Shown: one piece after another, positions 23,054-31,220 of the stretch
Numbering within the stretch: the first letter of the stretch is position 1
Layout: each line of letters starts with the position of its first letter
NCBI GenBank assembly: GCA_043821115.1
Contig: JBDRDD010000029.1
Location: forward strand, 1-36,371
Direction of reading: 5' to 3'
Source: JBDRDD01 sp043821115
Lineage (GTDB): Bacteria > CAYTYR01 > UBA6262 > DAOVJB01
DNA length: 36,371 nt
Translations under genes and position numbers: made by a program
Notes under the pieces: model-generated
What the model saw: only the letters and a program-made list of their open reading frames with translations
The model's database searches: none
Told to the model about the DNA's origin: nothing

Positions 23054-24034
23054 ATGAAAACAAGTATGAAGTTTAATAAAAAATTATTTTTAACCTTGCT
23101 TACAGGTGTTATTCTCTGTACCGGTACTGAGTTTCTATGGGCTGGGTCCGGGACAAAGGGCTACAATTTTCTGACCCTTGGTGTCGGCGCCAGGCCTGTG
23201 GGTATGGGAGAGGCCTTCGTGGGAGTCAGTGATGATGTGCATGCTCTTGTATGGAATCCGGCAGGGCTTGTAAAGCTCAAGAATCCCGTTTTTAGCATGA
23301 CGCACCTTGAATGGGTGGCCCAGGTAAAGCAGGAGAACTTCATATGGGCCATCCCTATTGGCAAGACGCAGGCTATAGGGGGTGGTATAAATTACCTTCA
23401 CACCCAGATGATCTCAAACAGGGATAATGTTGATAATGAAGAAGTCTTTTATTTCAGTGATCTTGCATTAACCCTTTCATATGCAAGGAAACTCGACAGG
23501 GATCTGATGGCAGGTGTCAGTGTAAAGCTTATCCGTGAGGCCATATCCGTAGATTCTTTATCCAGCCTGGCTGTAGCATTTGATGCGGGTCTCATTGTCG
23601 GCTTGAGCGACAAATTCTCGCTTGGTCTGTGTGCCCAGAATGTCGGTATTGGCATAACCGCACTAAAAGATAACAAGGATGCACTTCCCATCACCCTAAG
23701 GGGAGGGATAGGTTATAAATCATTCACCGGTTCACGTGTCATTGCCTTTGATGTGGAGAAACCGCTTGACGGGGATTTCTACCTTCACAGCGGCGCGGAA
23801 TTCAATCAGAAGCGTATCTTTAGAGGGGTACTTTCTGAAAGAATAGGGTATGTGTATAGGCTTGGAAGCGGTGGAAACAGCTGGGGTTTTCTCAGCGGTC
23901 TGCGTGCGGGTTTTGGGTTTGAGACAGCAGGTGGCCTTCAGATAGATTATGCATTCCAGCCTTTTACCAGTGAAATAGGCTACACCCACCGTGTATCTCT
24001 TAATCTTAAATTCTCTGCGCGAAAAAGAGAATAG
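23054..24034 (+). CDS. PorV/PorQ-family outer-membrane beta-barrel protein (copy 2)
   Basis: This 326-residue protein begins four bases after the glycosidase stop. No clear ribosome-binding site is visible, so translation is probably coupled to the upstream gene; ATG 23066 is an alternative start. A signal peptide covers about 1-30, and the PorV signature GVGARPVGMGEAFVGV is followed by WNPAGL. Strand-like repeats run to a Phe-containing C-terminus with a short basic tail. It is a clear paralogue of the 18721 gene. Its direct linkage to a protein carrying a Por-type sorting domain suggests it may serve as the outer-membrane receptor or carrier for that cargo (inference). Confidence 0.82.
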   Translation: MKTSMKFNKKLFLTLLTGVILCTGTEFLWAGSGTKGYNFLTLGVGARPVGMGEAFVGVSDDVHALVWNPAGLVKLKNPVFSMTHLEWVAQVKQENFIWAIPIGKTQAIGGGINYLHTQMISNRDNVDNEEVFYFSDLALTLSYARKLDRDLMAGVSVKLIREAISVDSLSSLAVAFDAGLIVGLSDKFSLGLCAQNVGIGITALKDNKDALPITLRGGIGYKSFTGSRVIAFDVEKPLDGDFYLHSGAEFNQKRIFRGVLSERIGYVYRLGSGGNSWGFLSGLRAGFGFETAGGLQIDYAFQPFTSEIGYTHRVSLNLKFSARKRE

Positions 24035-24094
24035 GATAGGTAGTTTTATACATTTTTAAATGAAATCATATTTTATAAGAAAAGAAAAATAACC

Positions 24095-24123
24095 TTGACA
24101 GGCAAGTATTTTTGTGCTATACT
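24095..24123 (+). promoter_or_regulatory. Promoter for the DUF5683/Fn3 lipoprotein operon
   Basis: TTGACA (24095-24100) and TATACT (24118-24123) are 17 bases apart. They lie 56 bases upstream of ATG 24180 and serve three closely spaced genes. Confidence 0.85.
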
Positions 24124-24179
24124 TTGAGTAATAGACTATATTGTTTAAAAGAAAATTTTATGTATGAAAGGAGTAGTTT

Positions 24180-24845
24180 ATGAGGTTCAGGAATCTAATA
24201 GTTTTACTTGTCATGATTTTTTTCGGTGTCAATATTTGCAGTCCTTATGCGTATGCAAGACGTCGTCCCAATGTCAGTAAACCGGTGGAGGAAGTCGCAG
24301 AGGAGTATGAAGAGAAAGTATACGAGGACGAAGAATACGAAGAAGAGGAATCCGGCGAGGAGCTGACCGGCAAGGACCTTGAGAAGTACCTATACCATGA
24401 AGAGCCTCTTAAAGAGGAAGCAAAAGAAGAAGAGAAGGACGAAGAGGAAACCGGGTTTTCAGCCTGGACACCTAAGAACGCTGCACTCCGATCACTGATG
24501 CTGCCCGGATGGGGGCAGTTTTTTAACGAACAACCTACAAAGGGCTATATTTTTGCCGGTACAGAGATAATCTTGCTTGGTACGACCCTTGTCATGTATA
24601 ACCAGGCAAACAGTACTTATGATGATTATGAGAACGGCAAGGCTACCTATGACGATTATTCAAAGAAGTTAGATACTGTGAATATGGTCGTGGGAGTCAT
24701 GGCCGCTGTATGGATATATAATGTTATCGACGCATATGTTAATGCCTCTTATGAAGAAGAGGTATCTTTATTACCTAAAGACGGTTTCGCTATGGAAGTG
24801 AAGAATACCGAGCAGGTATCTTTATTGTATAGGAAGAAATTCTAA
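24180..24845 (+). CDS. DUF5683-like membrane protein with acidic N-terminal region
   Basis: This 221-residue protein starts at ATG 24180 after a strong AAGGAG. A signal peptide or anchor (about 5-26) is followed by a very acidic Glu-rich low-complexity segment (about 36-92). Next is a conserved membrane-associated part beginning AALRSLMLPGWGQFF (about 101-115) with a KGYIF motif and two further hydrophobic segments (about 125-140 and 163-185). The LMLPGWGQF...KGY pattern is typical of DUF5683-type proteins found in diderms with complex envelopes. Function is unknown. It opens an operon with two Fn3/carbohydrate-binding lipoproteins, which suggests a periplasmic or envelope role. Confidence 0.65.
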   Translation: MRFRNLIVLLVMIFFGVNICSPYAYARRRPNVSKPVEEVAEEYEEKVYEDEEYEEEESGEELTGKDLEKYLYHEEPLKEEAKEEEKDEEETGFSAWTPKNAALRSLMLPGWGQFFNEQPTKGYIFAGTEIILLGTTLVMYNQANSTYDDYENGKATYDDYSKKLDTVNMVVGVMAAVWIYNVIDAYVNASYEEEVSLLPKDGFAMEVKNTEQVSLLYRKKF

Positions 24846-24868
24846 TACTTCCTATAAAGGAGACAAAC

Positions 24869-26083
24869 ATGGGCAGAAAAAGAGAAACCCTCATAATCTT
24901 AATGATAATGGCTTTATCTCTTAGTGTCTTTAGTGCTTGCAGTAAGAAGTCAAAAGTCACAGGAACTTCTGATTCCACTGCTCCGGTAATAACAAGCATA
25001 TCATCCGGGACTCCCGGTTCAAATTCTGCCACTATAACCTGGACCACTGACGAAAGCGCTACTTCCCAGGTTGAATACGGGCTTAGCACCAGTTACGGCA
25101 GCAGTACAACGGCAACTTCAACTTTGACAACGAGCCACAGCGTGGCAATAAGCAGTCTCAGCGCATCCACCGTGTATCATTACAGGGTTAAAAGCAAGGA
25201 TGCTGACAATAACGAGGCAACAAGCGGGGATAATACCTGTACTACAGCCGCGGACACAGGTGGTCCAATAATATCAAGTGTCAGCGTTCCGTCGGCTACG
25301 CTTAAAAACACGGCGGTTACCGTCACATGGACTACTGATGAGGCTGCTTCTACAAAAATAGAATGGGGAATCTCAAGCGGGACATATACAAATGAGTCTG
25401 AGCAGGATACGACGACTCGTGTAACAAGCCACAGTATAACGATCTCAAGCTTAACAGCAGGGACTCTTTATTACTACCGTGTCTCAAGCAAGGATTCTAG
25501 CAATAATGAGACTATAGATACGGAAAGAAGCTTTACAACCAACAGCGTCTCGGCTCTTACAATGTATAATTTCGAAGCCGGCACGGTTAGCGGGTGGAGC
25601 AATGATACCACAGCCTTTTTCGGTGATTCCTTCGGGGTTCCATCTGCATCAACGAGTGAAGCGCACGGAGGGACATATTCGCTTTCGTTCCCGCTTGATA
25701 TGACGGCACTTGATCCGGCCTGGGGTTGTCTAAACGATGCGGCAAAGGTGACGCCCACAACAACGGACCTTAGTAGTTATTCACAGCTGAGTATATGGAT
25801 GTATTTCCCGGCAAGCCCGGCTCCCACTAATCCCATACAGGCCACTGTTTATATAAAAACAGGGGATTTATGGTACTGGTATGAAAGCGTATCACTGCAG
25901 ACGATAACGCCTGGTACATGGACAGAGGTGACGCTTGATTTCTTTAACGCAAAACATGATGACAGTACTACTAATCTTACTATACAGGACCTTGATAATA
26001 TAAAAGAGCTTGGTGTTCATATGGGTAACGGAGAAGGTACTTCCAGTACCACTTTCTATATAGATGATGTAACAGCACAATAA
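24869..26083 (+). CDS. Lipoprotein with two Fn3 domains and a carbohydrate-binding-like domain
   Basis: This 404-residue protein starts at ATG 24869 after AAGGAG. The signal peptide ends in the lipobox FSAC, with Cys24 as the lipidated residue. Two fibronectin type III repeats follow (about 36-130 and 131-228); each contains an ITWTTDE-like strand, VEYG or IEWG, TSHS and YHYRV or YYYRV, as in purple-acid-phosphatase-type Fn3. The C-terminal 175 residues form a jelly-roll-like domain (MYNFEAG..SGWS..., YIDDVTAQ) resembling the carbohydrate-binding-like domains encoded from 31221 onwards. It is probably anchored to the outer membrane and binds glycan. It is Ser/Thr-rich and so may be glycosylated. 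The next gene is a paralogue with three Fn3 repeats. Confidence 0.75.
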   Translation: MGRKRETLIILMIMALSLSVFSACSKKSKVTGTSDSTAPVITSISSGTPGSNSATITWTTDESATSQVEYGLSTSYGSSTTATSTLTTSHSVAISSLSASTVYHYRVKSKDADNNEATSGDNTCTTAADTGGPIISSVSVPSATLKNTAVTVTWTTDEAASTKIEWGISSGTYTNESEQDTTTRVTSHSITISSLTAGTLYYYRVSSKDSSNNETIDTERSFTTNSVSALTMYNFEAGTVSGWSNDTTAFFGDSFGVPSASTSEAHGGTYSLSFPLDMTALDPAWGCLNDAAKVTPTTTDLSSYSQLSIWMYFPASPAPTNPIQATVYIKTGDLWYWYESVSLQTITPGTWTEVTLDFFNAKHDDSTTNLTIQDLDNIKELGVHMGNGEGTSSTTFYIDDVTAQ

Positions 26084-26119
26084 AGTGCAAAACTATTAAT
26101 GATTGGAGTTGAGTGTATT

Positions 26120-27613
26120 ATGAAAAAAAGAAGTATGATGGTCAAAACAGTATCAATCTTGCTGGTTCTGATGGTGATGGTTGCAGGGTGTAGCAAGAAA
26201 TCCAAGATCACCCAGATAATAAGTGAAGCTCTGGAAATCTTAAATGTTGCCTCAAGCAACGTGGGTATTTCAAGTGCGACTATCAGCTGGACCACTAACA
26301 AAGAGGCTACTTCCAGGGTTCAGTATGGAACCACGACAGGATACGGCACTTTGTCAACTGAATCAACAGTGTTCGTTACAAGCCACAGCGTTAACATATC
26401 AGGACTTAGCGAAGCTAGAGAGTACCATTACAGGGTAATAAGTACGGATAGTGATGGGAACCAGATGGCAAGCGCTGATTTTACCTTTTATACTATTGGG
26501 GTGCTGCCTCTGCCGGTTATCTCAAATGTCCTAGCTCAGAGCATCACCGCAAGCAGCGCCATGATAACATGGGCTACGGATATTGCAGCGACTTCACAGG
26601 TTGAATACGGGACAACCGCTAATTACGGTACAAGCAGTACCTTAGATTCTACGCCTGACACAAGCCATGGTGTCTCCGTAACGGGTCTTTCGGCTGACAC
26701 TACATATCACTACAGGGTGAAGAGCAGGAATTCAAGCGGTGGAGAATCCGTAGGTTCTGACAATACGTTTACCACGGATCCCGCGGGAACGACAAATCCT
26801 CCTGTAATATCAAATGTTACGGCCACAAACATCACGGCCACTGGCGCTACAATTACATGGACGACTGATATAATATCAACCTCGCAGGTTGAATACGGTA
26901 CAACAGCAAGTTATGGCTCGACTACGTCTCTAAATAGTACACTAGTTACAAGCCATAGCGTTAACATAACAGGGCTAACAGCCAGTACACAGTACCATTA
27001 CAGGGTAAGAAGCAGGAACTCAAGCAGCCAGGAAACAATAGGGACTGATAACACATTCACTACAGGAAGTGCTGGTCAGCCAGAAGTGCTTTATGACTTC
27101 GAGGACGGTACGACCAGCGGATGGTTAAATGATACATCTGCGTTCTTCGGCGACGCTCTGGGGATACCGGTAACATCAGCTGACGAAGCTAACAGTGGTG
27201 CCATGAGTCTGTCATTGCCATTTGACATGACGGCACTTGATCTCACATGGAATTGCTTAAATGATGCGCTTTATGTCACATCTCAGTTCGATTTCACGGG
27301 CAAGAGCAAACTTACAATTTACATGTACCTGCCGGCATCCGCAGCAAGCGATATAAGCAAGGCCATAGAAGCCACGGTTTATGTCAAGACAGGCTCAGCC
27401 TGGCTGTGGCATGAGAGTACCTCTATGACCACGCTGATACCCGGAACATGGACCGAAGTAAGCATAGATTTCAATGACGCCAAGCTTGATGATAATAATC
27501 TACATGAAGTTGTTCCATATCTCGATAATGTCAGGGAAATAGGTATACATGTCGGAAACGGTGATGGTACGAGTACCACTACGCTGTATATAGATGATGT
27601 AACTGTTGAATAA
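26120..27613 (+). CDS. Lipoprotein with three Fn3 domains and a carbohydrate-binding-like domain
   Basis: The start is ATG 26120, because it gives a compact signal peptide ending in the lipobox VAGC (Cys24); ATG 26099 would add seven unconvincing residues. The product is 497 residues. Three Fn3 repeats (about 35-125, 131-217, 222-317) share ITWTTD, VEYGTT, TSHSVNITGL and YHYRV motifs. Repeats two and three are especially alike, suggesting internal duplication. The C-terminal domain (about 320-497, YDFEDGTTSGW..., LYIDDVTVE) closely parallels that of the preceding lipoprotein. The pair arose by tandem duplication with gain of one Fn3 unit. A surface glycan-binding role is inferred. Confidence 0.75.
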   Translation: MKKRSMMVKTVSILLVLMVMVAGCSKKSKITQIISEALEILNVASSNVGISSATISWTTNKEATSRVQYGTTTGYGTLSTESTVFVTSHSVNISGLSEAREYHYRVISTDSDGNQMASADFTFYTIGVLPLPVISNVLAQSITASSAMITWATDIAATSQVEYGTTANYGTSSTLDSTPDTSHGVSVTGLSADTTYHYRVKSRNSSGGESVGSDNTFTTDPAGTTNPPVISNVTATNITATGATITWTTDIISTSQVEYGTTASYGSTTSLNSTLVTSHSVNITGLTASTQYHYRVRSRNSSSQETIGTDNTFTTGSAGQPEVLYDFEDGTTSGWLNDTSAFFGDALGIPVTSADEANSGAMSLSLPFDMTALDLTWNCLNDALYVTSQFDFTGKSKLTIYMYLPASAASDISKAIEATVYVKTGSAWLWHESTSMTTLIPGTWTEVSIDFNDAKLDDNNLHEVVPYLDNVREIGIHVGNGDGTSTTTLYIDDVTVE

Positions 27614-27632
27614 GGTGTCATTTAAACACCGC

Positions 27633-27661
27633 TTGACAAAAAGTAAATTTTATGGTATACT
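27633..27661 (+). promoter_or_regulatory. Promoter of the second c-di-GMP riboswitch transcript
   Basis: TTGACA (27633-27638) and TATACT (27656-27661) are 17 bases apart, about 40 bases before the aptamer. Confidence 0.85.
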
Positions 27662-27696
27662 GTGAACACACAGTCGTACTATACATATAGAAACCG

Positions 27697-27766
27697 AAAA
27701 GGCAAATCTTACGCGAGTGAGAGACGCAAAACCACGGGCCAAGTAAAAAGGAAGCCGGGTTGCCGG
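27697..27766 (+). promoter_or_regulatory. Cyclic-di-GMP-I (GEMM) riboswitch aptamer, compact
   Basis: The core reads GGCAAATC, then a hairpin TCTTAC-GCGA-GTGAGA with a GNRA tetraloop. It continues with GACGCAAAACCACGGG, a short second arm, and AGCCGGGTTGCC. P1 forms between GGCAA (27701-27705) and TTGCC (27760-27764). The order and sequence match class-I c-di-GMP aptamers at normal size. The 3' P1 strand also builds the following terminator, so c-di-GMP should permit read-through (ON switch, inferred) into the PorV/OmpA fusion gene about 120 bases downstream. It occupies the 272-base gap between genes together with its promoter. Confidence 0.92.
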
Positions 27767-27793
27767 GAAATTAAGGCAATCCGGCTCTTTTTT
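27753..27793 (+). terminator. Riboswitch expression-platform terminator
   Basis: AGCCGGGTTGCC (27753-27764) pairs with GGCAATCCGGCT (27775-27786) over a ten-base loop, followed by C and six T residues. The 5' arm is shared with aptamer helix P1. Confidence 0.9.
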
Positions 27794-27885
27794 AAATAGG
27801 AGCATATAATAGAGTACATATCAATTTAAAAACAATAAGCAAATTAGGCTTGAAAAAACAAGATGAATCCCGGGAGGAAAGATTT

Positions 27886-29430
27886 ATGAACAGGAGTTTT
27901 CTAAAAACCATAATGGTTACATGCATTATCGTGCTGCATGTAACATTATTGACCCGCGTATGCTACGGGTCTTTTGAGGATATTGGATGGGGTGCACGTC
28001 CAACAGGCATGGGGGGCGCTTTTACTGCCCTGGCGAACGATTCTAACAGCATTATGTGGAATCCTGCCGGTATAGCCCATGTGGACCGTTCAGAGCTTAA
28101 TTTGATGTATGCCAAGCTTTTCTCGGGACTTGATAGTGTTAAGCTTGGTCTCAATTACTTCAGTTTTATACAGCCCATCAAAAACGCGGGCGTTTTTGGG
28201 ATAAACTGGGCGAATTTCATCTCGACTGACCAGTATCGTGAGGATACTTTTGTTCTTTCATATGCGCAGAAGGTATTTTACTCCAAGGATTCATGGCTTG
28301 AGGAAGTGGCTCTCGGAGCAAATCTTAAATACATGGGATACCGTTACACCCTGGACAGCTATGCGAAGACAGATCCCGTATTTGTCTCAAGCGGTAATGA
28401 CAAAAGCAGTTTCGGATTTGACGCCGGTATTCAGATAAAGCCTGTAGATTATCTTTCTGTAGGCTTATCTGTTATAAATCTGAATCAGCCTGATGTAGGG
28501 CTTAAGGAGACAGAAAAGCTTCCTGTTGAAACAAGGGTCGGAGCAGGAGTTTTTTTCTCCGAAAGGACTCAGGCAGGGTTTGATATATCATATCTTACTG
28601 ATGATCTCAATTTTCATGTCGGTCTTGAGCACTGGCTTCCTACCAAGGTCCTTGCTCTTAGATGCGGTGCAAACCTTCAGGAAATAGCGCTTGGAATGGG
28701 ACTCCGTTCAGAGGTAAGTGAAACTTTCGAGTTGCAATTTGACTACTCCTTTATTTGGCCTCTTGAGGTTCAGGAAACATACGGTAGTCACAGGCTTTCG
28801 CTTCTTGCAAGGTTTGGTAAGAGCGCTGATACTAAGGAGAAAGAAGCAAGAGAAACTGAAGAATTAAAGAGGCTTGAAGCGGAAAAAGCCCGTGCTCTGG
28901 CAGAGGCGGAGAAGGCAAGAAAAGAGGCAGAAGAGGCAAGAAAAAAGGCGAAAGAGGCGGAGGAAGCCGCGAAGAGGGCTCGCGCAGAAGAAGAAGCAAG
29001 AAGACTTGCCGCAGAAGCTGAACGTCTTGCCCTTATTGAAAAGGCTAAGGCAGCACAGCTGCAAGTAAAAGAAGAAGGCAAGGATGTTATTATTACGCTT
29101 CATGTTAATTTTGACTTTAACAAAGCCACGATAAAAGAAACAGAGAAAACCAAGCTTACCCAAGTTTCAGAGATACTCAAAACATTTACTGAGTACGACG
29201 TCAGGGTAGAGGGGCACACGGACAGTGTGGGAACCGAAGAATACAATCTGAAATTATCCGAGGAGCGTGCTCACAGTGTGGCAATGTATCTTTCAAGCGA
29301 GGGGGTTGGTTCAGACAGGATCAGTTATGTTGGCTATGGTGAGGCAAAGCCGGTTGCAGATAATACTACTAAAGAAGGTCAGGCGCTTAACAGGAGAGTT
29401 GAATTCGTGGTGATAACTGAAAAAAAGTAA
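27886..29430 (+). CDS. PorV-like barrel / coiled-coil / OmpA-domain fusion protein
   Basis: The start is ATG 27886, with GGAGG eight bases upstream; it yields a normal signal peptide, whereas an upstream TTG (27850) would precede it with charged residues. The product is 514 residues. Residues 30-305 are a PorV-type barrel with GWGARPTGMGGAFTA and WNPAGI, as in the other two copies. An Ala/Glu/Lys/Arg-rich coiled coil spans about 313-395. The last 115 residues are an OmpA peptidoglycan-binding domain, with FDFNKATI, GHTDSVGT, LSEERA and LNRRVEF. The protein should tie an outer-membrane barrel to the cell wall through a long helix. It is under a c-di-GMP riboswitch, so its level should follow c-di-GMP. 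This barrel-plus-OmpA arrangement is unusual for the PorV family. Confidence 0.88.
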   Translation: MNRSFLKTIMVTCIIVLHVTLLTRVCYGSFEDIGWGARPTGMGGAFTALANDSNSIMWNPAGIAHVDRSELNLMYAKLFSGLDSVKLGLNYFSFIQPIKNAGVFGINWANFISTDQYREDTFVLSYAQKVFYSKDSWLEEVALGANLKYMGYRYTLDSYAKTDPVFVSSGNDKSSFGFDAGIQIKPVDYLSVGLSVINLNQPDVGLKETEKLPVETRVGAGVFFSERTQAGFDISYLTDDLNFHVGLEHWLPTKVLALRCGANLQEIALGMGLRSEVSETFELQFDYSFIWPLEVQETYGSHRLSLLARFGKSADTKEKEARETEELKRLEAEKARALAEAEKARKEAEEARKKAKEAEEAAKRARAEEEARRLAAEAERLALIEKAKAAQLQVKEEGKDVIITLHVNFDFNKATIKETEKTKLTQVSEILKTFTEYDVRVEGHTDSVGTEEYNLKLSEERAHSVAMYLSSEGVGSDRISYVGYGEAKPVADNTTKEGQALNRRVEFVVITEKK

Positions 29431-29449
29431 TTTGAACGCGATTTTTATA

Positions 29450-29477
29450 AGTAAGGCCTCCTTTACTGGTATTTTTT
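29450..29477 (+). terminator. Weak terminator after the OmpA fusion gene
   Basis: AGTAAGG (29450-29456) can pair with CCTTTACT (29460-29467), with one bulge and a very short loop. A T-run follows a few bases later. Confidence 0.4.
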
Positions 29478-29483
29478 ATCTCC

Positions 29484-29512
29484 TTGACAAATGTGATAAA
29501 TTAAGGTATACT
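29484..29512 (+). promoter_or_regulatory. Promoter of the first GH113-like gene
   Basis: TTGACA (29484-29489) and TATACT (29507-29512) are 17 bases apart, 42 bases before the ATG. No riboswitch intervenes, so this locus has its own start. Confidence 0.85.
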
Positions 29513-29554
29513 TATAGAAATAGTGTAACTATTAAATAAAACAAAGGATAATAT

Positions 29555-31129
29555 ATGAAAAAACATGTACTTGCTTGTGTTCTTGCTTTTGGGATGATTG
29601 TTTTTTGTTTGCAAACAGTATATGCACTTAATACGGATAAACTTGTCTATTTGAAAGTGAAAGATGCCTTGGCGTCTTCTTTTGATGATACCAAAGGATG
29701 GGCTCCGGACCCTAATCCCATGGCGCCGTTTGACGGTGACGTTGGGACGAGATGGTCTCCTAAACTCGGGTTGGACGGCGAATGGATCTATTTTGATTTA
29801 GGTTCTGAGAAAACAGTTAGCGTTGTTTGCATAGTATGGGAACGTGCCTTTGCAACAGAGTATGAAATACTCATCTCAGATGATGCCAAGAAGTGGACTT
29901 CCCTAAAAGTCATGAAAGACCAGGACGGCGGAAACGATACCATAGAGTTTGATCCTGTAAAAACACGCTATATAAAGTTTATAGGTACAAAAAGGGCCAA
30001 TCCTCTATGGGGTTTCAGTATTTGGGAATGCCTGGCATTTGGTCCGAAGAGTGCTAATCCAAATGATAAGAAGCTCAAAGAAGTATATACGGGTTTTCCA
30101 GTCACCCAGAAGGAGCTCCTTGTTGAAGGCTTCAGCAAAGAAGTAAAAAAAGTAGAACCTATTCCCGGAAACGGTCCTATTGAGAAAGATGAGTTTCATA
30201 CGGGTATGACGTTTACCTCCTGGCATGAAACTGAAATTGCAAGCAAAAAATCTCACGATTCCCTGGAACATTTATACAAGAACGATAACGTAAAATTTGT
30301 AGCTATCATGGTTAACTGGTACCAGCAGAGTATCGATTCGACAAAAATCGAGCGTGACAAACTGGCTGGAAGCACGGTTTCAGATGAGGCTCTCGGGCAT
30401 GCGATAAATAAAGCTCATGAGCTTGGCATGAAGGTGATGCTAAAACCTCATGTTGATATTCATGACGGCGATCCAAGACATTATATCATACCTAGTGTTG
30501 ACTGGTTTATAAGCTACACGAATTTTATTGTTCATTACGCAAAGCTTGCTGAGGAATACAATGTGGAACTTTTCTGCATAGGCACTGAATTGCGCGAGAC
30601 CACCACAGATGAATGGGAAGAAATCTGGCGCGCCATCATTTTCGAGATACAGAAGGAATACAAGGGGCAGCTTACATATGCCGCAAACTGGGATGAATAC
30701 ATAGATGTTCCTTTCTGGGATGCGATGGATTTTATAGGAATAGACGCTTATTTTCCTCTTTCGGAGGATAATAATGCAACACTTGAACAGTTAGATGAGG
30801 GATGGAAGTATTACGCTTCTGAGATCGAAAATTTCTTAAAGCAAATGAATTACGAGGATATACCTGTTATCTTTACAGAACTCGGTTATGCTAATGTTGA
30901 CGGCTGCAATGTTGAGCCATGGGCTGTAGCATCCGAGATAGAGGATGAGGATGAACAGGCTGATTGCCTCGATTCGGCTTTGGCTGTACTTACAGAGAAG
31001 AAATGGTTTAAGGGGATGTACTGGTGGGATTATCTTCCTACCCAGCGAACTGAGAAATACGGCTTTCATTTAGGAAAAAAGGCAGCTGAAGAAGTTCTGA
31101 GTGAATGGTACAAGGATTTAAATGAATAA
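29555..31129 (+). CDS. Exported GH113-like glycosidase with N-terminal F5/8-type C (discoidin-like) domain
   Basis: This 524-residue protein starts at ATG 29555 with AAAGGA upstream. The signal peptide is 1-24. A discoidin-like module (about 35-163) has WIYFDLGS, EYEILISDD and RYIKF, as in F5/8 type C carbohydrate-binding domains. A TIM-barrel of the GH113 type (beta-mannanase-like) fills about 213-522. Likely acid/base is Glu345 (CIGTEL) and nucleophile Glu442 (FTELGY). Supporting motifs are VMLKPHVD, YAANWD, FIGIDAYFPLS and GMYWWDY. The enzyme should cut beta-mannan or a similar beta-linked glycan outside the cytoplasm. A second GH113-like gene lies at 34217, with carbohydrate-binding proteins between. 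Exact specificity cannot be read. Confidence 0.82.
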   Translation: MKKHVLACVLAFGMIVFCLQTVYALNTDKLVYLKVKDALASSFDDTKGWAPDPNPMAPFDGDVGTRWSPKLGLDGEWIYFDLGSEKTVSVVCIVWERAFATEYEILISDDAKKWTSLKVMKDQDGGNDTIEFDPVKTRYIKFIGTKRANPLWGFSIWECLAFGPKSANPNDKKLKEVYTGFPVTQKELLVEGFSKEVKKVEPIPGNGPIEKDEFHTGMTFTSWHETEIASKKSHDSLEHLYKNDNVKFVAIMVNWYQQSIDSTKIERDKLAGSTVSDEALGHAINKAHELGMKVMLKPHVDIHDGDPRHYIIPSVDWFISYTNFIVHYAKLAEEYNVELFCIGTELRETTTDEWEEIWRAIIFEIQKEYKGQLTYAANWDEYIDVPFWDAMDFIGIDAYFPLSEDNNATLEQLDEGWKYYASEIENFLKQMNYEDIPVIFTELGYANVDGCNVEPWAVASEIEDEDEQADCLDSALAVLTEKKWFKGMYWWDYLPTQRTEKYGFHLGKKAAEEVLSEWYKDLNE

Positions 31130-31220
31130 ATGGCCTAACCTAGGTGCTCATGCTGTGAAGGGAGGTTGACAAAAGAAAATTGGAGTATAAAAATTTGATC
31201 GAAAGGAGAGTAATGAAAAG

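Noticed and set aside
26099..26119. ATG 26099 as start of the three-Fn3 lipoprotein
   Set aside because: No ribosome-binding site precedes it and ATG 26120 yields a compact lipoprotein signal.
27614..27630. GGTGT/ACACC hairpin after the second Fn3 lipoprotein as a terminator
   Set aside because: Only five pairs and no T-run; it abuts the next promoter and may be chance.
27850..27885. TTG start at 27850 for the PorV/OmpA fusion
   Set aside because: GGAGG at 27873-27877 points to ATG 27886, which begins a typical signal peptide.
31166..31191. TTGACA/TATAAA as promoter of binding gene A
   Set aside because: Spacing is only 14 bases, too short for a confident call; the gene may be read from the 29484 promoter.
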